Shown: positions 8,416-16,546, counted from the stretch's first letter. The stretch is 64,000 bases of DNA from Streptomyces sp. NBC_01775 (GCF_035917675.1 NZ_CP109104.1:8556001-8620000); one strand, 5' to 3'. The notes: generated by a model not told the origin, from the sequence alone. Program-made: numbers and translations.

Positions 8416-9576
8416 ATGACCTACACCGAGGCATCGATGGACGCCCTGCGGCAGGCCGGTGACGAGTTCGCCGACGCCACCGTCGCCGCTCTCTTCGAAC
8501 GCGGGGAGGTGGGCGCCTTCAACGCGCTGATGCGCTACGTCTCCACCGCCGGAGCTCCCCTGCCGGACGGGCTGCCCGATGTCGCGCGCGAATACCTTGA
8601 GGCGACCCGCGTCCCGCCGGCCTGGGTGGACTGGTCGGAGATGGAGAAGGCCCGGCTGTTCTTCACCGACAACAACGTGCACATCTCCACCGCGCTGTCC
8701 TTCGCCTCCATGCCCGCCTGCTACCTCGTCCCGCACGTCGCGAAGCTGCTGTCGACCACCCACGGCATGAAGTACCCCTCCAAACGGATGGCGGAGACCG
8801 GTCAGTTCACCGTCTACCTGATGCGGCCCGACGCCTTCGAGGCCGGTAGCCGCTTCATCCCCGCCGCTCAGAAGGTCCGCCTCCTGCACGCCTCCATCCG
8901 CCACCACCTCAAGAGCGAGAACCGCTGGGACGCCGAAGCCCACGGGAGGCCGATCTGCCAGGAGGACATGATCGGCGGGCAGATGTTCTTCTCCCTGCTC
9001 GTGCTGGACAGCCTGCATCGCCTCGGCATCCACATGTCGACCGAAGGCGCGGAAGCCTACTACTACGCGTGGCGCGTCGTCGGTGCCATGCTCGGCGTCG
9101 ACCAGGCCACCGTCCCCCGGACTCTCGACGAGGCCCGCCGGTTCCTCGACCTGTACATGGTCCGGCACATGGGGCCTTCCGTGGAGGGCACACACCTGAC
9201 CCGGCAGCTGATCGACCTCTACGAGGAAGTGGTGCCCGGTGACCTCTTCGACCCGATCGTCTCCGCCCTCATCCGCTACCTCATCGGCGACACCTGTGCC
9301 GACTGGCTCCACGTGCCGCGCACGCCGTGGGACACCCTCGTAAAGGCCGCTCCCCACCTCCTCGGCGTCCTGGAGACCATCGAGGACCGCTCCCCGCTCG
9401 GCGCCTGGGCCCTGGACCGCCTCGGCCACCTCACCACCGTCTTCGAGCTGTCCTCCCTCACCCGCGGACGCGTCATGCACTACGCGATCCCCGACACGCT
9501 GAAGAAGGACTACGGCATCTCCAGCGCGGTGTCCCACACCCACCGGTGGACCCCACCAGCCGCCACAATCTCTTGA
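8416..9576 (+). CDS. MpaB / latex-clearing-protein-like oxygenase (DUF2236)
   Basis: A 386-residue protein of the MpaB/Lcp superfamily, heme b proteins that cleave isoprenoid double bonds oxidatively (rubber in Lcp, a farnesyl chain in fungal MpaB). Arg124, Thr128 and His158 (RMAET and VRLLHASIR) have the same spacing as Arg164, Thr168 and the axial His198 of Lcp from strain K30. The position matching Lcp Glu148 is not Glu, and Lys167 is replaced by Glu127, so chemistry or substrate may differ. No signal peptide is seen, unlike secreted Lcp. Located 94 bases after the polyprenyl synthase, it probably acts on that product. Confidence 0.85.
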   Translation: MTYTEASMDALRQAGDEFADATVAALFERGEVGAFNALMRYVSTAGAPLPDGLPDVAREYLEATRVPPAWVDWSEMEKARLFFTDNNVHISTALSFASMPACYLVPHVAKLLSTTHGMKYPSKRMAETGQFTVYLMRPDAFEAGSRFIPAAQKVRLLHASIRHHLKSENRWDAEAHGRPICQEDMIGGQMFFSLLVLDSLHRLGIHMSTEGAEAYYYAWRVVGAMLGVDQATVPRTLDEARRFLDLYMVRHMGPSVEGTHLTRQLIDLYEEVVPGDLFDPIVSALIRYLIGDTCADWLHVPRTPWDTLVKAAPHLLGVLETIEDRSPLGAWALDRLGHLTTVFELSSLTRGRVMHYAIPDTLKKDYGISSAVSHTHRWTPPAATIS

Positions 9577-9760
9577 CCCCCACACTCAACCTTCAATGAG
9601 AACCCCTCAACCCTCACTGCGACAGGTCAAGCCGTGACGGAGCGCCGCAGGCGGCGTCCGCGCCCTCAAAGGCGCCGCTGACGGGACCGAGTCCGACCGA
9701 CCGTCGCTCATGCTTGGACCGAGGAGGGACGCGGTCGCCCGACTACTGGTGCTCGCGGGG

Positions 9761-10441
9761 CTACGACAGCAGGTGGTCGAGGCAGAGGTTCAGCCCGGCC
9801 TCCAGATGTTCCGCGGAGCCGGTGGAGAGCAGGACAGTGACACCGCCTTGGACGGTGGCGATCACAGCCGCGGCCGTGCGGTCGGCGTCGAGCGCCGGGT
9901 TGGCCTCGCCAGCCGCTTGCGTGGCCTCGATACCGGCTCGGACGCACTCCTGCCACCGCCGCACCAGCTGCGCCGACACGGCCTGCGCGGCCGGGCTGTA
10001 CCGGCCCACGTCGGCGATCAGCACCCCGAGCGGGCAGTGCAGCCCTTGGTCGCGGTAGCGCTCGACGATGAGGTCGCGCCACGCCTCCCAGGCCGCGCGC
10101 GAGGTGAGTTCGCCCAGGTACGGCTGCTGGTCGTCGAAGACGCGCTCGGCTTCAAGTTCGGCGACCGCGGGAAGAAGCTGTTCCCGGCCTTCCGGGATGT
10201 AATCGAACATTTGCCCCTTGCCGGTGCTGCTGCGCCGGCACACGTCGTCGAGCGTGGTGGCGTTCGTGCCGCGTTCCCGGATCTCGGCTGCGGCGGCTTC
10301 GACATTGCGCAGGCGGGTGACCGCGGCCTTTCGGGCCGAAGCCGACCAGTGGCAAGACGGCGAACGAGACAGCTGGACGGCGCCTGCGACGTGATGCGTG
10401 ATGTCCTTGGCGAAAACCCGTTGGTGGACCACGGCGACCAT
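9761..10441 (-). CDS. TetR family transcription regulator
   Basis: The recognisable part is a TetR repressor: helix-turn-helix ATTLDDVCRRSSTGKGQMF, then EGREQLLPAVAELEAERV and a ligand-binding domain with the CPLGVLIADVG motif seen in TetR proteins beside hydrolases and oxidoreductases. The start is uncertain. Family members begin about ten residues before VTRLRNVEAA, but no ATG, GTG or TTG occurs there in frame. The nearest is the ATG at 10439-10441, giving 226 residues with an odd ~40-residue leader. The N-terminus may be damaged or use an unusual start. It probably controls the divergent hydrolase gene. Confidence 0.75.
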   Translation of the reverse strand: MVAVVHQRVFAKDITHHVAGAVQLSRSPSCHWSASARKAAVTRLRNVEAAAAEIRERGTNATTLDDVCRRSSTGKGQMFDYIPEGREQLLPAVAELEAERVFDDQQPYLGELTSRAAWEAWRDLIVERYRDQGLHCPLGVLIADVGRYSPAAQAVSAQLVRRWQECVRAGIEATQAAGEANPALDADRTAAAVIATVQGGVTVLLSTGSAEHLEAGLNLCLDHLLS

Positions 10442-10547
10442 TGCTGCTTTTCCGGAGGCCGTGCGAGAGAACGAGGAGGTGGTACCCGTGAACGCAGTAT
10501 CGGCATGGGTGCTTCCCTCCGGGGTCACGGTCGGGCGAAAGGTCGTC

Positions 10548-10574
10548 CGGGAGCGCCGTCTTTGAGCACTCCCG
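10548..10574. promoter_or_regulatory. Inverted repeat upstream of hydrolase (candidate TetR operator)
   Basis: CGGGAG and CTCCCG are separated by 15 bases and end 12 bases before the hydrolase ATG, in the divergent region shared with the TetR gene. A direct repeat CGAAAGG(T/C)...CGACC brackets it. This is a candidate repressor site only. Confidence 0.35.
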
Positions 10575-10586
10575 AAAGGCACGACC

Positions 10587-11324
10587 ATGCAATTCACTTC
10601 CGAACAGCGTCTCGACGACGGCGTCCTCGAGCGCGAATTCACCCTCGGCGAGATCCCCGGCGCCCTGTGGACGCCTGGCTCTGCTGGATCTTCTGGGGCC
10701 GCACCGGCCCCGCTGATCCTGATGGCCCACAACAACGGCCTGCCCAAGGGGGAATCCCGGCTGGTGGCCCGGGCCCGGCATTCCGCGGCGTACGGCTACG
10801 CGGTCGCCTCCATCGACGCCCCCGGGTGCGGTGACCGGCCCCGTTCCGCCGCCGACGAGCAGGCCCGCGCCGACATCCGCCGGGCGATGCAGGCCGGCGA
10901 GCCGGCCGATGAGATCTTCGAGTCCTTCATCGGTCCGTTGGTCGAAAAGGCGGTCCCGGAATGGCGGACCACCCTGGATGCCCTCCTTTCGCTGCCCGAG
11001 ATCGGCGGCCCGGTCGGGTACTCGGGGTGGACCGCCGTCGGCATTCGGCTGGCGGTGGCCGAGCCGCGCATCTCGGCCGCCGGTTTCTTCGCCGGGGGAT
11101 TCGTGCCCCGCGCCCAGCGCGAGGAGGCCCGGCAGGTCACCGTTCCGCTGCTGTTCCTGTTGCAGTGGGACGACGAAGGGAACCCCCGGCAGCGGGCCCT
11201 GGACCTGTTCGACGCCTTCGGCAGCAGGGAGAAGACGCTGCACGCCAATCCGGGCGGACACACCGGCACCCCGTGGTTCGAGGTGGAGGACGGGAACCGG
11301 TTCTTCGGCCGGCACCTGAAGTGA
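10587..11324 (+). CDS. Alpha/beta hydrolase family protein
   Basis: A 245-residue cytoplasmic protein resembling dienelactone-hydrolase-like esterases: a beta strand with the LILMAHNNG oxyanion turn, DAPGCGDRP, a nucleophile elbow GYSGW (shorter than canonical GxSxGG) and a C-terminal GGHTG motif with the probable catalytic His. Substrate unknown. The ATG at 10587 follows an AAAGG-type ribosome site. The gene is divergent from the TetR gene, the usual layout for a repressor and its detoxifying target. A long hairpin follows 48 bases after the stop. Confidence 0.78.
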   Translation: MQFTSEQRLDDGVLEREFTLGEIPGALWTPGSAGSSGAAPAPLILMAHNNGLPKGESRLVARARHSAAYGYAVASIDAPGCGDRPRSAADEQARADIRRAMQAGEPADEIFESFIGPLVEKAVPEWRTTLDALLSLPEIGGPVGYSGWTAVGIRLAVAEPRISAAGFFAGGFVPRAQREEARQVTVPLLFLLQWDDEGNPRQRALDLFDAFGSREKTLHANPGGHTGTPWFEVEDGNRFFGRHLK

Positions 11325-11372
11325 GGCCGGGCCGTCAGGCCGGCAGCAGACGGTAAGCGGTGCCGGCCGGGG

Positions 11373-11415
11373 TGCCGCCATCGAGGACAGGCCCCGGCCC
11401 TCCTCGATGGCGGCA
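11373..11415 (+). terminator. Hairpin terminator after hydrolase
   Basis: Perfect 15-base arms (11373-11387 and 11401-11415, beginning TGCCGCCATCG) enclose a 13-base loop. No T-tract follows. It lies in the 468-base stretch 11325-11792, whose only other recognisable content is the reductase remnant at 11556-11717. Confidence 0.7.
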
Positions 11416-11555
11416 GCCGGCAGATGCACAACCGCCCCGATCGCGGCGGTAGCGGCCATCGGCGGTACCGACCGGTCGGGGCGGCGCTCGGCCACCAGCG
11501 CCCCCCATTAGCCGGCCCCACGCCGCGTCAGGCACTCGGCCCGTACCCTGCGGAT

Positions 11556-11717
11556 CGCCGACTCGGCTTCGACAGGGTCGATGTCGGCCCCCTGACCGAG
11601 AGCTGGCGGTTCGAGCCGGAGACGACGGCGTCCGCAGCGTCGTACTTCGCCGACTCTGACGCCTTCAGATCCGCCATGGTTCGCACTGGCGCCGGTGAGG
11701 ACGAGGCAACGCGGCTC
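11556..11717 (+). pseudogene. 3' remnant of F420-dependent NADP reductase-like gene
   Basis: One frame reads GFDRVDVGPLTESWRFEP and then ADSDAFRSAM. This resembles the C-terminal end of NADPH-dependent F420 reductase-type Rossmann proteins (GYDAVDAGPLxEGWR motif). Nothing upstream in any frame continues the homology, and no start or ribosome site is present. I read it as a decayed 3' fragment. The match is from memory of the family. Confidence 0.45.
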
Positions 11718-11792
11718 GTCAGACCCCCACGGCCCATGTCCTCAGCCCGGCCTCGACACCCCACTGACGTCGCGCGATCCGAGAAGCAGCGC

Positions 11793-13382
11793 CTAGGTCT
11801 CCCGAGCTGTCGGCGCGCCCGGATCCCCCGGCGTTCCGACGACGCCCCGCAGCCCGGCCGGGGCCGACAAGACGGCGTCGGCGGCCGGTTCCGGCAGCAG
11901 CGCCCACACCGCCGCACGCTCCGGCTTGCCGGCCGACTCGTCGAACGGGTCGGGTGTCGCGGGTACCTGGAGGCGCAGCACCGGGCCCGAGCCCAGCCGC
12001 GCGAATCCCCGCCCCGCCGGTGCGTGCGGGGCGGGGCCCGTCCGCGGGGCCAGTCCGAGCACACTGCCCGCCTGCTCGGGGGAGACCGCGCCCAAGACCA
12101 CCCGCGCCCCGGTGTGCGCGAGCACCGCTTCGCCCAACCCCTCTGCCCCTTCGAACTGTTCGGCCACCACCACGCTCACCCCCGCGGCTCTCCCGTGCCG
12201 CAGGGGCGCCGCCAGCAGATCCTGTGGGTCGCGCTGTCCCTCGGTCCTGGCCAGATGACTCAGCACGGCCGGCCGGTCCAACAGCACCCACAGGGGCTGC
12301 CGTTCGTCCTCAGGGGCGTACTCACCGCGCTGCCCGGCCCGGCCCGCCGACAGCAGCCGCCGCTCCGTCTCGCGCTCCACCCATTCCAGCGCCGACAGCA
12401 CCCCGGGCAGCGCGGACTCCACGCCGAGCACCCCGCGCCGCGCGGCCAGACAGGCGAACTCCCCGCTCCCGTCGCCGTCCACCACCAGCACCTCGCCACG
12501 CCGCAGCGCCTGGAGCGCCACCGACCGCAGCAGCGAACTCGTGCCCGAGCCGGGCAGCCCCATCGCGAGCAGATGCGGCTCGGTCGCCCGCGGGCCCGTG
12601 CGCCACACCACCGGCGGCACGTCACGGGGCCCCGCGACGCCGAGGATCTCCACGGGGACGGTACGCCGCACCTCGGGTCCGTCCGTGAACCCGAGCACCG
12701 TCTCGCCGGGCGCGGTGACGAAAGGCTGCGCGTGGATACCGGTGGGCAGCGGCTCCAGCGCTGTCATCTCCAGCAGGTTGCACTCCTCGTCCCACGCGAA
12801 GCGGTACTCGCGCCCGCGCCCGGACTTGGCCGCCAGCAGCTGCTCCACGTACAGCCGCCGGCCCGCCTCCCCGTCCCGGAACCAGGCCGGGTAGCGCAGC
12901 AGCAGCGTGCTCAGCCGGCCCTCGTGGAAGACGAAGTCCTCGAAAGCGCGCTCCCACGCCCCGTCCAGCGTGTACAGAGGCTCGGGGTGGGGGTCGCCGT
13001 CCACGGCGAAGTACGGAACCAGGGCCTCGTACAGGACCCGGAGGCGGTCGGACTCCTCATCCGAGGGGGCGCGCTTCCCAGCCTCCGGCCCCCGGGCCCG
13101 CGCCCTCCCGCACCACGCGGCGGCGCCCACCAGTGAGAGCGCGACGAGGGCGGGTCCGTACGGCATCAGCCACAGCAGCAACCCGCACGCCGCCACCAGG
13201 AACAGCGTGGGACGCCGCCGCTCCTCGGGGGTGCGGGCCCACCACTTCCGGCCCATCGCGGCCAGCCGCACGAGCCCGCGCCAGAGCACCAGCAAGGGGT
13301 GCAGCACATCGAGCACACCCTTGGTGCCCGCCCGCAGGGCATCCCGTGCGGCCCACCGCGACGGCAGTGCCCACCGGCTCAC
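11793..13382 (-). CDS. sffA: SpoIIIE/FtsK-like protein SffA
   Basis: A 529-residue membrane-anchored FtsK/SpoIIIE-family protein. Residues ~58-90 form one or two membrane segments, followed by a linker and an ATPase-like domain. Directly downstream of smeA it matches the S. coelicolor smeA-sffA operon, where SmeA brings SffA to sporulation septa and the pair affects spore maturation and chromosome handling. The GTG start at 13380-13382 has AAGGAG seven bases upstream. The nucleotide-binding motifs look degenerate: the Walker A region reads GLPGSGTSS (residues 275-283), with Thr where Lys is expected, and the Walker B-like strand is LWVLLDRP. ATP-driven pumping is therefore uncertain. Confidence 0.85.
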   Translation of the reverse strand: MSRWALPSRWAARDALRAGTKGVLDVLHPLLVLWRGLVRLAAMGRKWWARTPEERRRPTLFLVAACGLLLWLMPYGPALVALSLVGAAAWCGRARARGPEAGKRAPSDEESDRLRVLYEALVPYFAVDGDPHPEPLYTLDGAWERAFEDFVFHEGRLSTLLLRYPAWFRDGEAGRRLYVEQLLAAKSGRGREYRFAWDEECNLLEMTALEPLPTGIHAQPFVTAPGETVLGFTDGPEVRRTVPVEILGVAGPRDVPPVVWRTGPRATEPHLLAMGLPGSGTSSLLRSVALQALRRGEVLVVDGDGSGEFACLAARRGVLGVESALPGVLSALEWVERETERRLLSAGRAGQRGEYAPEDERQPLWVLLDRPAVLSHLARTEGQRDPQDLLAAPLRHGRAAGVSVVVAEQFEGAEGLGEAVLAHTGARVVLGAVSPEQAGSVLGLAPRTGPAPHAPAGRGFARLGSGPVLRLQVPATPDPFDESAGKPERAAVWALLPEPAADAVLSAPAGLRGVVGTPGDPGAPTARET

Positions 13383-13404
13383 ACGCAGCTCCTTCTGGCC
13401 CGTC

Positions 13405-13599
13405 TCAGGGCTTGATGCCGCCCAGCAGGCCGGCGAGGCTCTCGCCGCCCGCCTTGATGCCGGGCGCCATGGCGGTGCTCGCCAGGTAGAAACCCAAGAG
13501 CGCGCACACCAGGGCGTGCGAGATCTTGAGGCCGTCCTTGCGGAAGAACAGGAAGACGATCACACCGAGCAGCACGACACCCGAGATGGAAAGAATCAC
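13405..13599 (-). CDS. smeA: Small sporulation membrane protein SmeA
   Basis: A 64-residue protein with two hydrophobic segments: residues ~1-19 (ILSISGVVLLGVIVFLFF) and ~28-46 (SHALVCALLGFYLASTAMA). They are joined by a short basic loop (RKDG), and the tail is Gly-rich. Size, topology and position before the SpoIIIE/FtsK-like gene match SmeA of S. coelicolor, needed for septal targeting of SffA and for normal spores. The GTG at 13597-13599 has AGGAG seven bases upstream. sffA follows after 22 bases, so the two form one operon. In S. coelicolor the operon is sporulation-specific; I could not identify a whi-type promoter by eye. Confidence 0.85.
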   Translation of the reverse strand: MILSISGVVLLGVIVFLFFRKDGLKISHALVCALLGFYLASTAMAPGIKAGGESLAGLLGGIKP

Positions 13600-13869
13600 C
13601 AGTACTCCTGATGTAGGGGACGGTCACCATGAGCTTCACTATCTTCACAGATCGTGCGGATCGTATGAATCTGGCAAATAGGTGATTTATTGCGTAACCC
13701 CTTAAATGAGCTCGCGTCGGGCGTCTCCTGTCGCCTCTCCGCCCCCGGCAGGGATGCCCGAAACCGCCTCGGTGCCCGTCGGCCCTCCGCTACCGTGCCG
13801 AGGACCGGGACGGTGGAACGGATGTGACAGACGGTCAGCCTGCCGGGCCGGTGAGGGAGAAGATGCCCG

Positions 13870-14331
13870 GTGTCCGACGCCCGCAGGCGGCCCGCGGCCG
13901 TGCTGGAGTACTCCGAGGATCTCGTCAGCGCCGACGTGGCGCCGCTGCGCGCTTTCCTGGAGGCCCGCATCGCCGAGGCCACCGTGGACATGACCGAAGG
14001 CGGCAGAGCACACATGGCCCTCCAGGCGCTGGCCGCGCACGTCACCATGGACTGCGTCGACCTGTGCGACTGCCTCTCGGCCTGGGAGCGGTACGTGGCC
14101 CAGGGCCGCGCGCACCGACCGGGCCACATCCAGGCCCTGCACCAGGACATCTCCCGCCGTTGGAACCTGCTGTGCCGCACCGCTGAGGGCTGGGGCGACC
14201 ACCCGGGGCACAACCCCCGCTGGCGACAGCTGCCCTACGCGTGCGCCGCCGACCAGGAGTTCATGGAGTCCGTGCTGGCCGAACGCAAGGGCGCCAGCCG
14301 CGGCCCGTACGAACGCGGCGCGCACCCCTGA
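13870..14331 (+). CDS. Conserved hypothetical protein, 153 residues
   Basis: A soluble, largely helical protein with several Cys (VTMDCVDLCDCLSAWERY) and a basic N-terminus. I do not recognise the family. The GTG at 13870 is preceded by GGGAGAAG at suitable spacing. A TGAC-N5-GTCA palindrome lies at 13825-13837, within the probable promoter. Transcribed away from smeA. It encodes no signal peptide or membrane segment. Confidence 0.6.
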   Translation: MSDARRRPAAVLEYSEDLVSADVAPLRAFLEARIAEATVDMTEGGRAHMALQALAAHVTMDCVDLCDCLSAWERYVAQGRAHRPGHIQALHQDISRRWNLLCRTAEGWGDHPGHNPRWRQLPYACAADQEFMESVLAERKGASRGPYERGAHP

Positions 14332-14637
14332 GCGGCGGGGGAGGGGCATGCGCGGAACGGCCCCCGTCTACCGCTCCACCCGTCCTCCCCGGAGGGTCGC
14401 TGCCGGAGAGTGCGACCTGGGGCACGAGGGGGGGAGCCATGCTGTGCCCCAGGTCGCGGGCCGGCCGGTCGGCGGAATCGCGAGGATGGCGGCCGGCCGC
14501 TCTCCGAGAAGTGGCCGCCTGTGGGCCGTCGCTTCCCGAAGTCGTCTCCACTATCCACCAGTCAATGCATATATGCAGTAGGAGAGTTGGGCGGTTTTTT
14601 CTCGTACAGCCGTCCGGTCGGTGTACGCCCCCGGCGC
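14332..14637. other. Gene-free stretch before double gene remnant
   Basis: About 300 bases without a supportable gene. It contains a perfect 12-base AT-rich palindrome (14566-14577) followed by a purine-rich GTAGGAGAG and a run of six T (14595-14600). It looks like a leftover promoter/operator region next to the decayed TetR and monooxygenase fragments. Confidence 0.5.
14566..14577. promoter_or_regulatory. AT-rich perfect palindrome TGCATATATGCA
   Basis: A 12-base perfect palindrome that is conspicuous in such GC-rich DNA. It resembles a repressor operator. With the neighbouring genes truncated it may be an orphan site. Confidence 0.35.
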
Positions 14638-14781
14638 TCAGTGGGTCAGACGCGCCGCGATGCCGTCGAGGAGATGGCCGAGGCCCTCGTCGAAGACGGT
14701 CTCCGGGTCCGTGCGGGTGCCCTTGTGGACGGCCTCGGCGATCTCCTTCCGGAGCGCGCCGCACGGATAGGCGTGCACCCC
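14638..14781 (-). pseudogene. 3' remnant of a TetR regulator
   Basis: Read on the minus strand, this gives CGALRKEIAEAVHKGTR, then DPETVFDEGLGHLLDGIAAR and a stop at 14638-14640. That is the typical C-terminal end of TetR-family ligand-binding domains. The helix-turn-helix and most of the protein are absent; upstream on this strand the sequence runs straight into a truncated monooxygenase of opposite orientation. Confidence 0.55.
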
Positions 14782-14856
14782 CCGACGGCACTCCAGAGCG
14801 TGTCGAGGTCGAGGTCGAAATCGCCGTTGCCGTTGCCGTCGCCGGCACGGACACCG

Positions 14857-15345
14857 CCGGCGCCCCAGCGGGCCTGGCGGAGCTGTTCGCCGGCTGGGTC
14901 CCGGGGATCACCGCGCTGATCCACGTCTGCGAGGGGCCCTTCGTGCCGCGTCCGCTCTTCGGGCTGCCGCCCGGACTCACCTGGCCCGCCACCCCGGGTG
15001 TCACCCTTCTCGGTGACGCCGCCCGTCTGATGCCGCCCGTCGGGCAGGGGCAGGGCGCCAACTTGGCGATGCTCGACGCCGCCGGACTCGCCCTCGCGCT
15101 CGCCGCCTCGCCCGGCGACCAGGAAGGCGCGCTCCGGCGCTACGGGACGGTGATGTTCGCACGCGCCTCCGAGGCCGCCCGGGGAGTCGGCGTACATCGC
15201 GGACCTCCTCACGTCCCCCCCGCTGCCCAGGACATGCTCAGGTTCTTCCAGCCCGCCGGCCGTGCAGGCGGTCGCGTCGCCGCCATTCCCTTGTGGTGGA
15301 ACACGTTCTACGGTGAGCGCCGCCGCAGGGTCGTACCACGTGGAG
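14857..15345 (+). pseudogene. 3' remnant of FAD-dependent monooxygenase
   Basis: The frame shows LAELFAGWVPGITALI, PRPLFGLPPGLTW, then the FAD-binding GDAARLMPPVGQGQGANLAM motif and the ALRRYGTVMFARASEAAR helix. This is the C-terminal third of a PHBH/TetX-like FAD monooxygenase. The N-terminal GxGxxG domain is missing, and the reading frame appears to slip after SEAAR (15180-15240), where homology continues in other frames as QDMLRFFQPA. Decayed and probably non-functional. Confidence 0.6.
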
Positions 15346-15355
15346 CGGAGGGGCC

Positions 15356-16546
15356 GTGTACCTCGAATACACCACCGAACAGCAGGAGCTGCGCGCGGAG
15401 TTGAGGGAGTACTTCGCCCGGCTCGTGCCGCCGGACGCGCACGAACGCTACGCCGAGGCCGCCGAGCAGAAGCGGTTCTACCGCGACACCGTCCGACGAC
15501 TGGGCGCTGACGGCTGGCTGGGTGTGGGCTGGCCGCGCGAGTACGGCGGGCGGGGCATGACGGCGGTCGAGCAGTTCGTCTTCTTCGACGAGGCGGCACA
15601 GGCCGGCGTCCCGCTGCCGCTGATGGCGCTCAACACCGTCGGCCCCACGATCATGCGCTACGGCACCGACGAGCAGAAGGAGTTCTTCCTTCCCCGGATC
15701 CTCGCCGGCGAGCTGGACTTCGCCATCGGATACAGCGAGCCCGACGCCGGCACGGACCTCGCCGCGCTCAAGACCCGCGCCGTGCGGGAGGGCGACACCG
15801 AGACCGGCCACTACGTCGTCGACGGGCAGAAGATCTGGACCACCAACGGCGACACCGCCGACTGGGTCTGGCTCGCCGTACGCACCGACCCCGAGGCCAA
15901 GCCCCACAAGGGGATCACCCTGCTGCTCGTACCGACGAGCGACCCCGGATACTCGTGCACCGTCATCAACACCCTGGCCTCGCACGACACCACGGCCAGC
16001 TACTACGAGAACGTCCGCGTCCCCGCCTCCCGCCGCGTCGGCGAGGAGAACAACGGCTGGCGCCTGATCACCAACCAGCTCAACCACGAGCGTGTCACTC
16101 TCGCCGCGCACGGCACCATGGCCATCCGTGCCCTGGCCGACACCCGGCGCTGGGCTGCGGAGACCAAGCTCGCCGACGGGCGCCGTGTCATCGATCTGGG
16201 CTGGGTCCGCACCCGTCTCGCGCGCAGTCACGCCCGCCTGGACGCGATGAAGCTGCTCAACTGGCAGATGGTGGACGCGCTCGACAAGGGCACGCTGACC
16301 CCGCACGACGCCTCCGCCGTCAAGGTCTACGGAAGCGAGGCGCGCCGCGACGCCTACGCCTGGCTCATGGAGGTCGTAGGCGCCGCCGGACCGTTCAAGG
16401 AAGGCTCGGCCGGTGCCGTGCTGGGCGGCGAACTGGAGCGCGGCTACCGCAGCGCCGTCATCTTCACCTTCGGCGGCGGCAACAACGAGATCCAGCGCGA
16501 GATCATCTCCTGGATCGGCCTGGGCATGCCCCGCGTACGCCGCTGA
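15356..16546 (+). CDS. Acyl-CoA dehydrogenase (FadE-like)
   Basis: A 396-residue flavoenzyme that forms an alpha-beta double bond in acyl-CoA thioesters. It has the three-part acyl-CoA dehydrogenase fold: an N-terminal helical domain, YSEPDAGTDLAAL (substrate/FAD loop, about residue 123), IWTTNGDTADW and a C-terminal helical domain with FGGGNNEIQREII (FAD/dimer motif). It resembles mycobacterial FadE proteins acting on bulky or steroid side chains, which fits the acyl-CoA genes from 21 kb onward. The GTG at 15356 has GGAGCGGAGGG upstream. The preceding sequence is the decayed monooxygenase, so its promoter may be recent. Confidence 0.92.
   Translation: MYLEYTTEQQELRAELREYFARLVPPDAHERYAEAAEQKRFYRDTVRRLGADGWLGVGWPREYGGRGMTAVEQFVFFDEAAQAGVPLPLMALNTVGPTIMRYGTDEQKEFFLPRILAGELDFAIGYSEPDAGTDLAALKTRAVREGDTETGHYVVDGQKIWTTNGDTADWVWLAVRTDPEAKPHKGITLLLVPTSDPGYSCTVINTLASHDTTASYYENVRVPASRRVGEENNGWRLITNQLNHERVTLAAHGTMAIRALADTRRWAAETKLADGRRVIDLGWVRTRLARSHARLDAMKLLNWQMVDALDKGTLTPHDASAVKVYGSEARRDAYAWLMEVVGAAGPFKEGSAGAVLGGELERGYRSAVIFTFGGGNNEIQREIISWIGLGMPRVRR

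Noticed and set aside
6998..9576. Considered as a complete terpene biosynthetic cluster
   Set aside because: No terpene cyclase, phytoene synthase or P450 is present; only the prenyltransferase and one oxygenase are supported.
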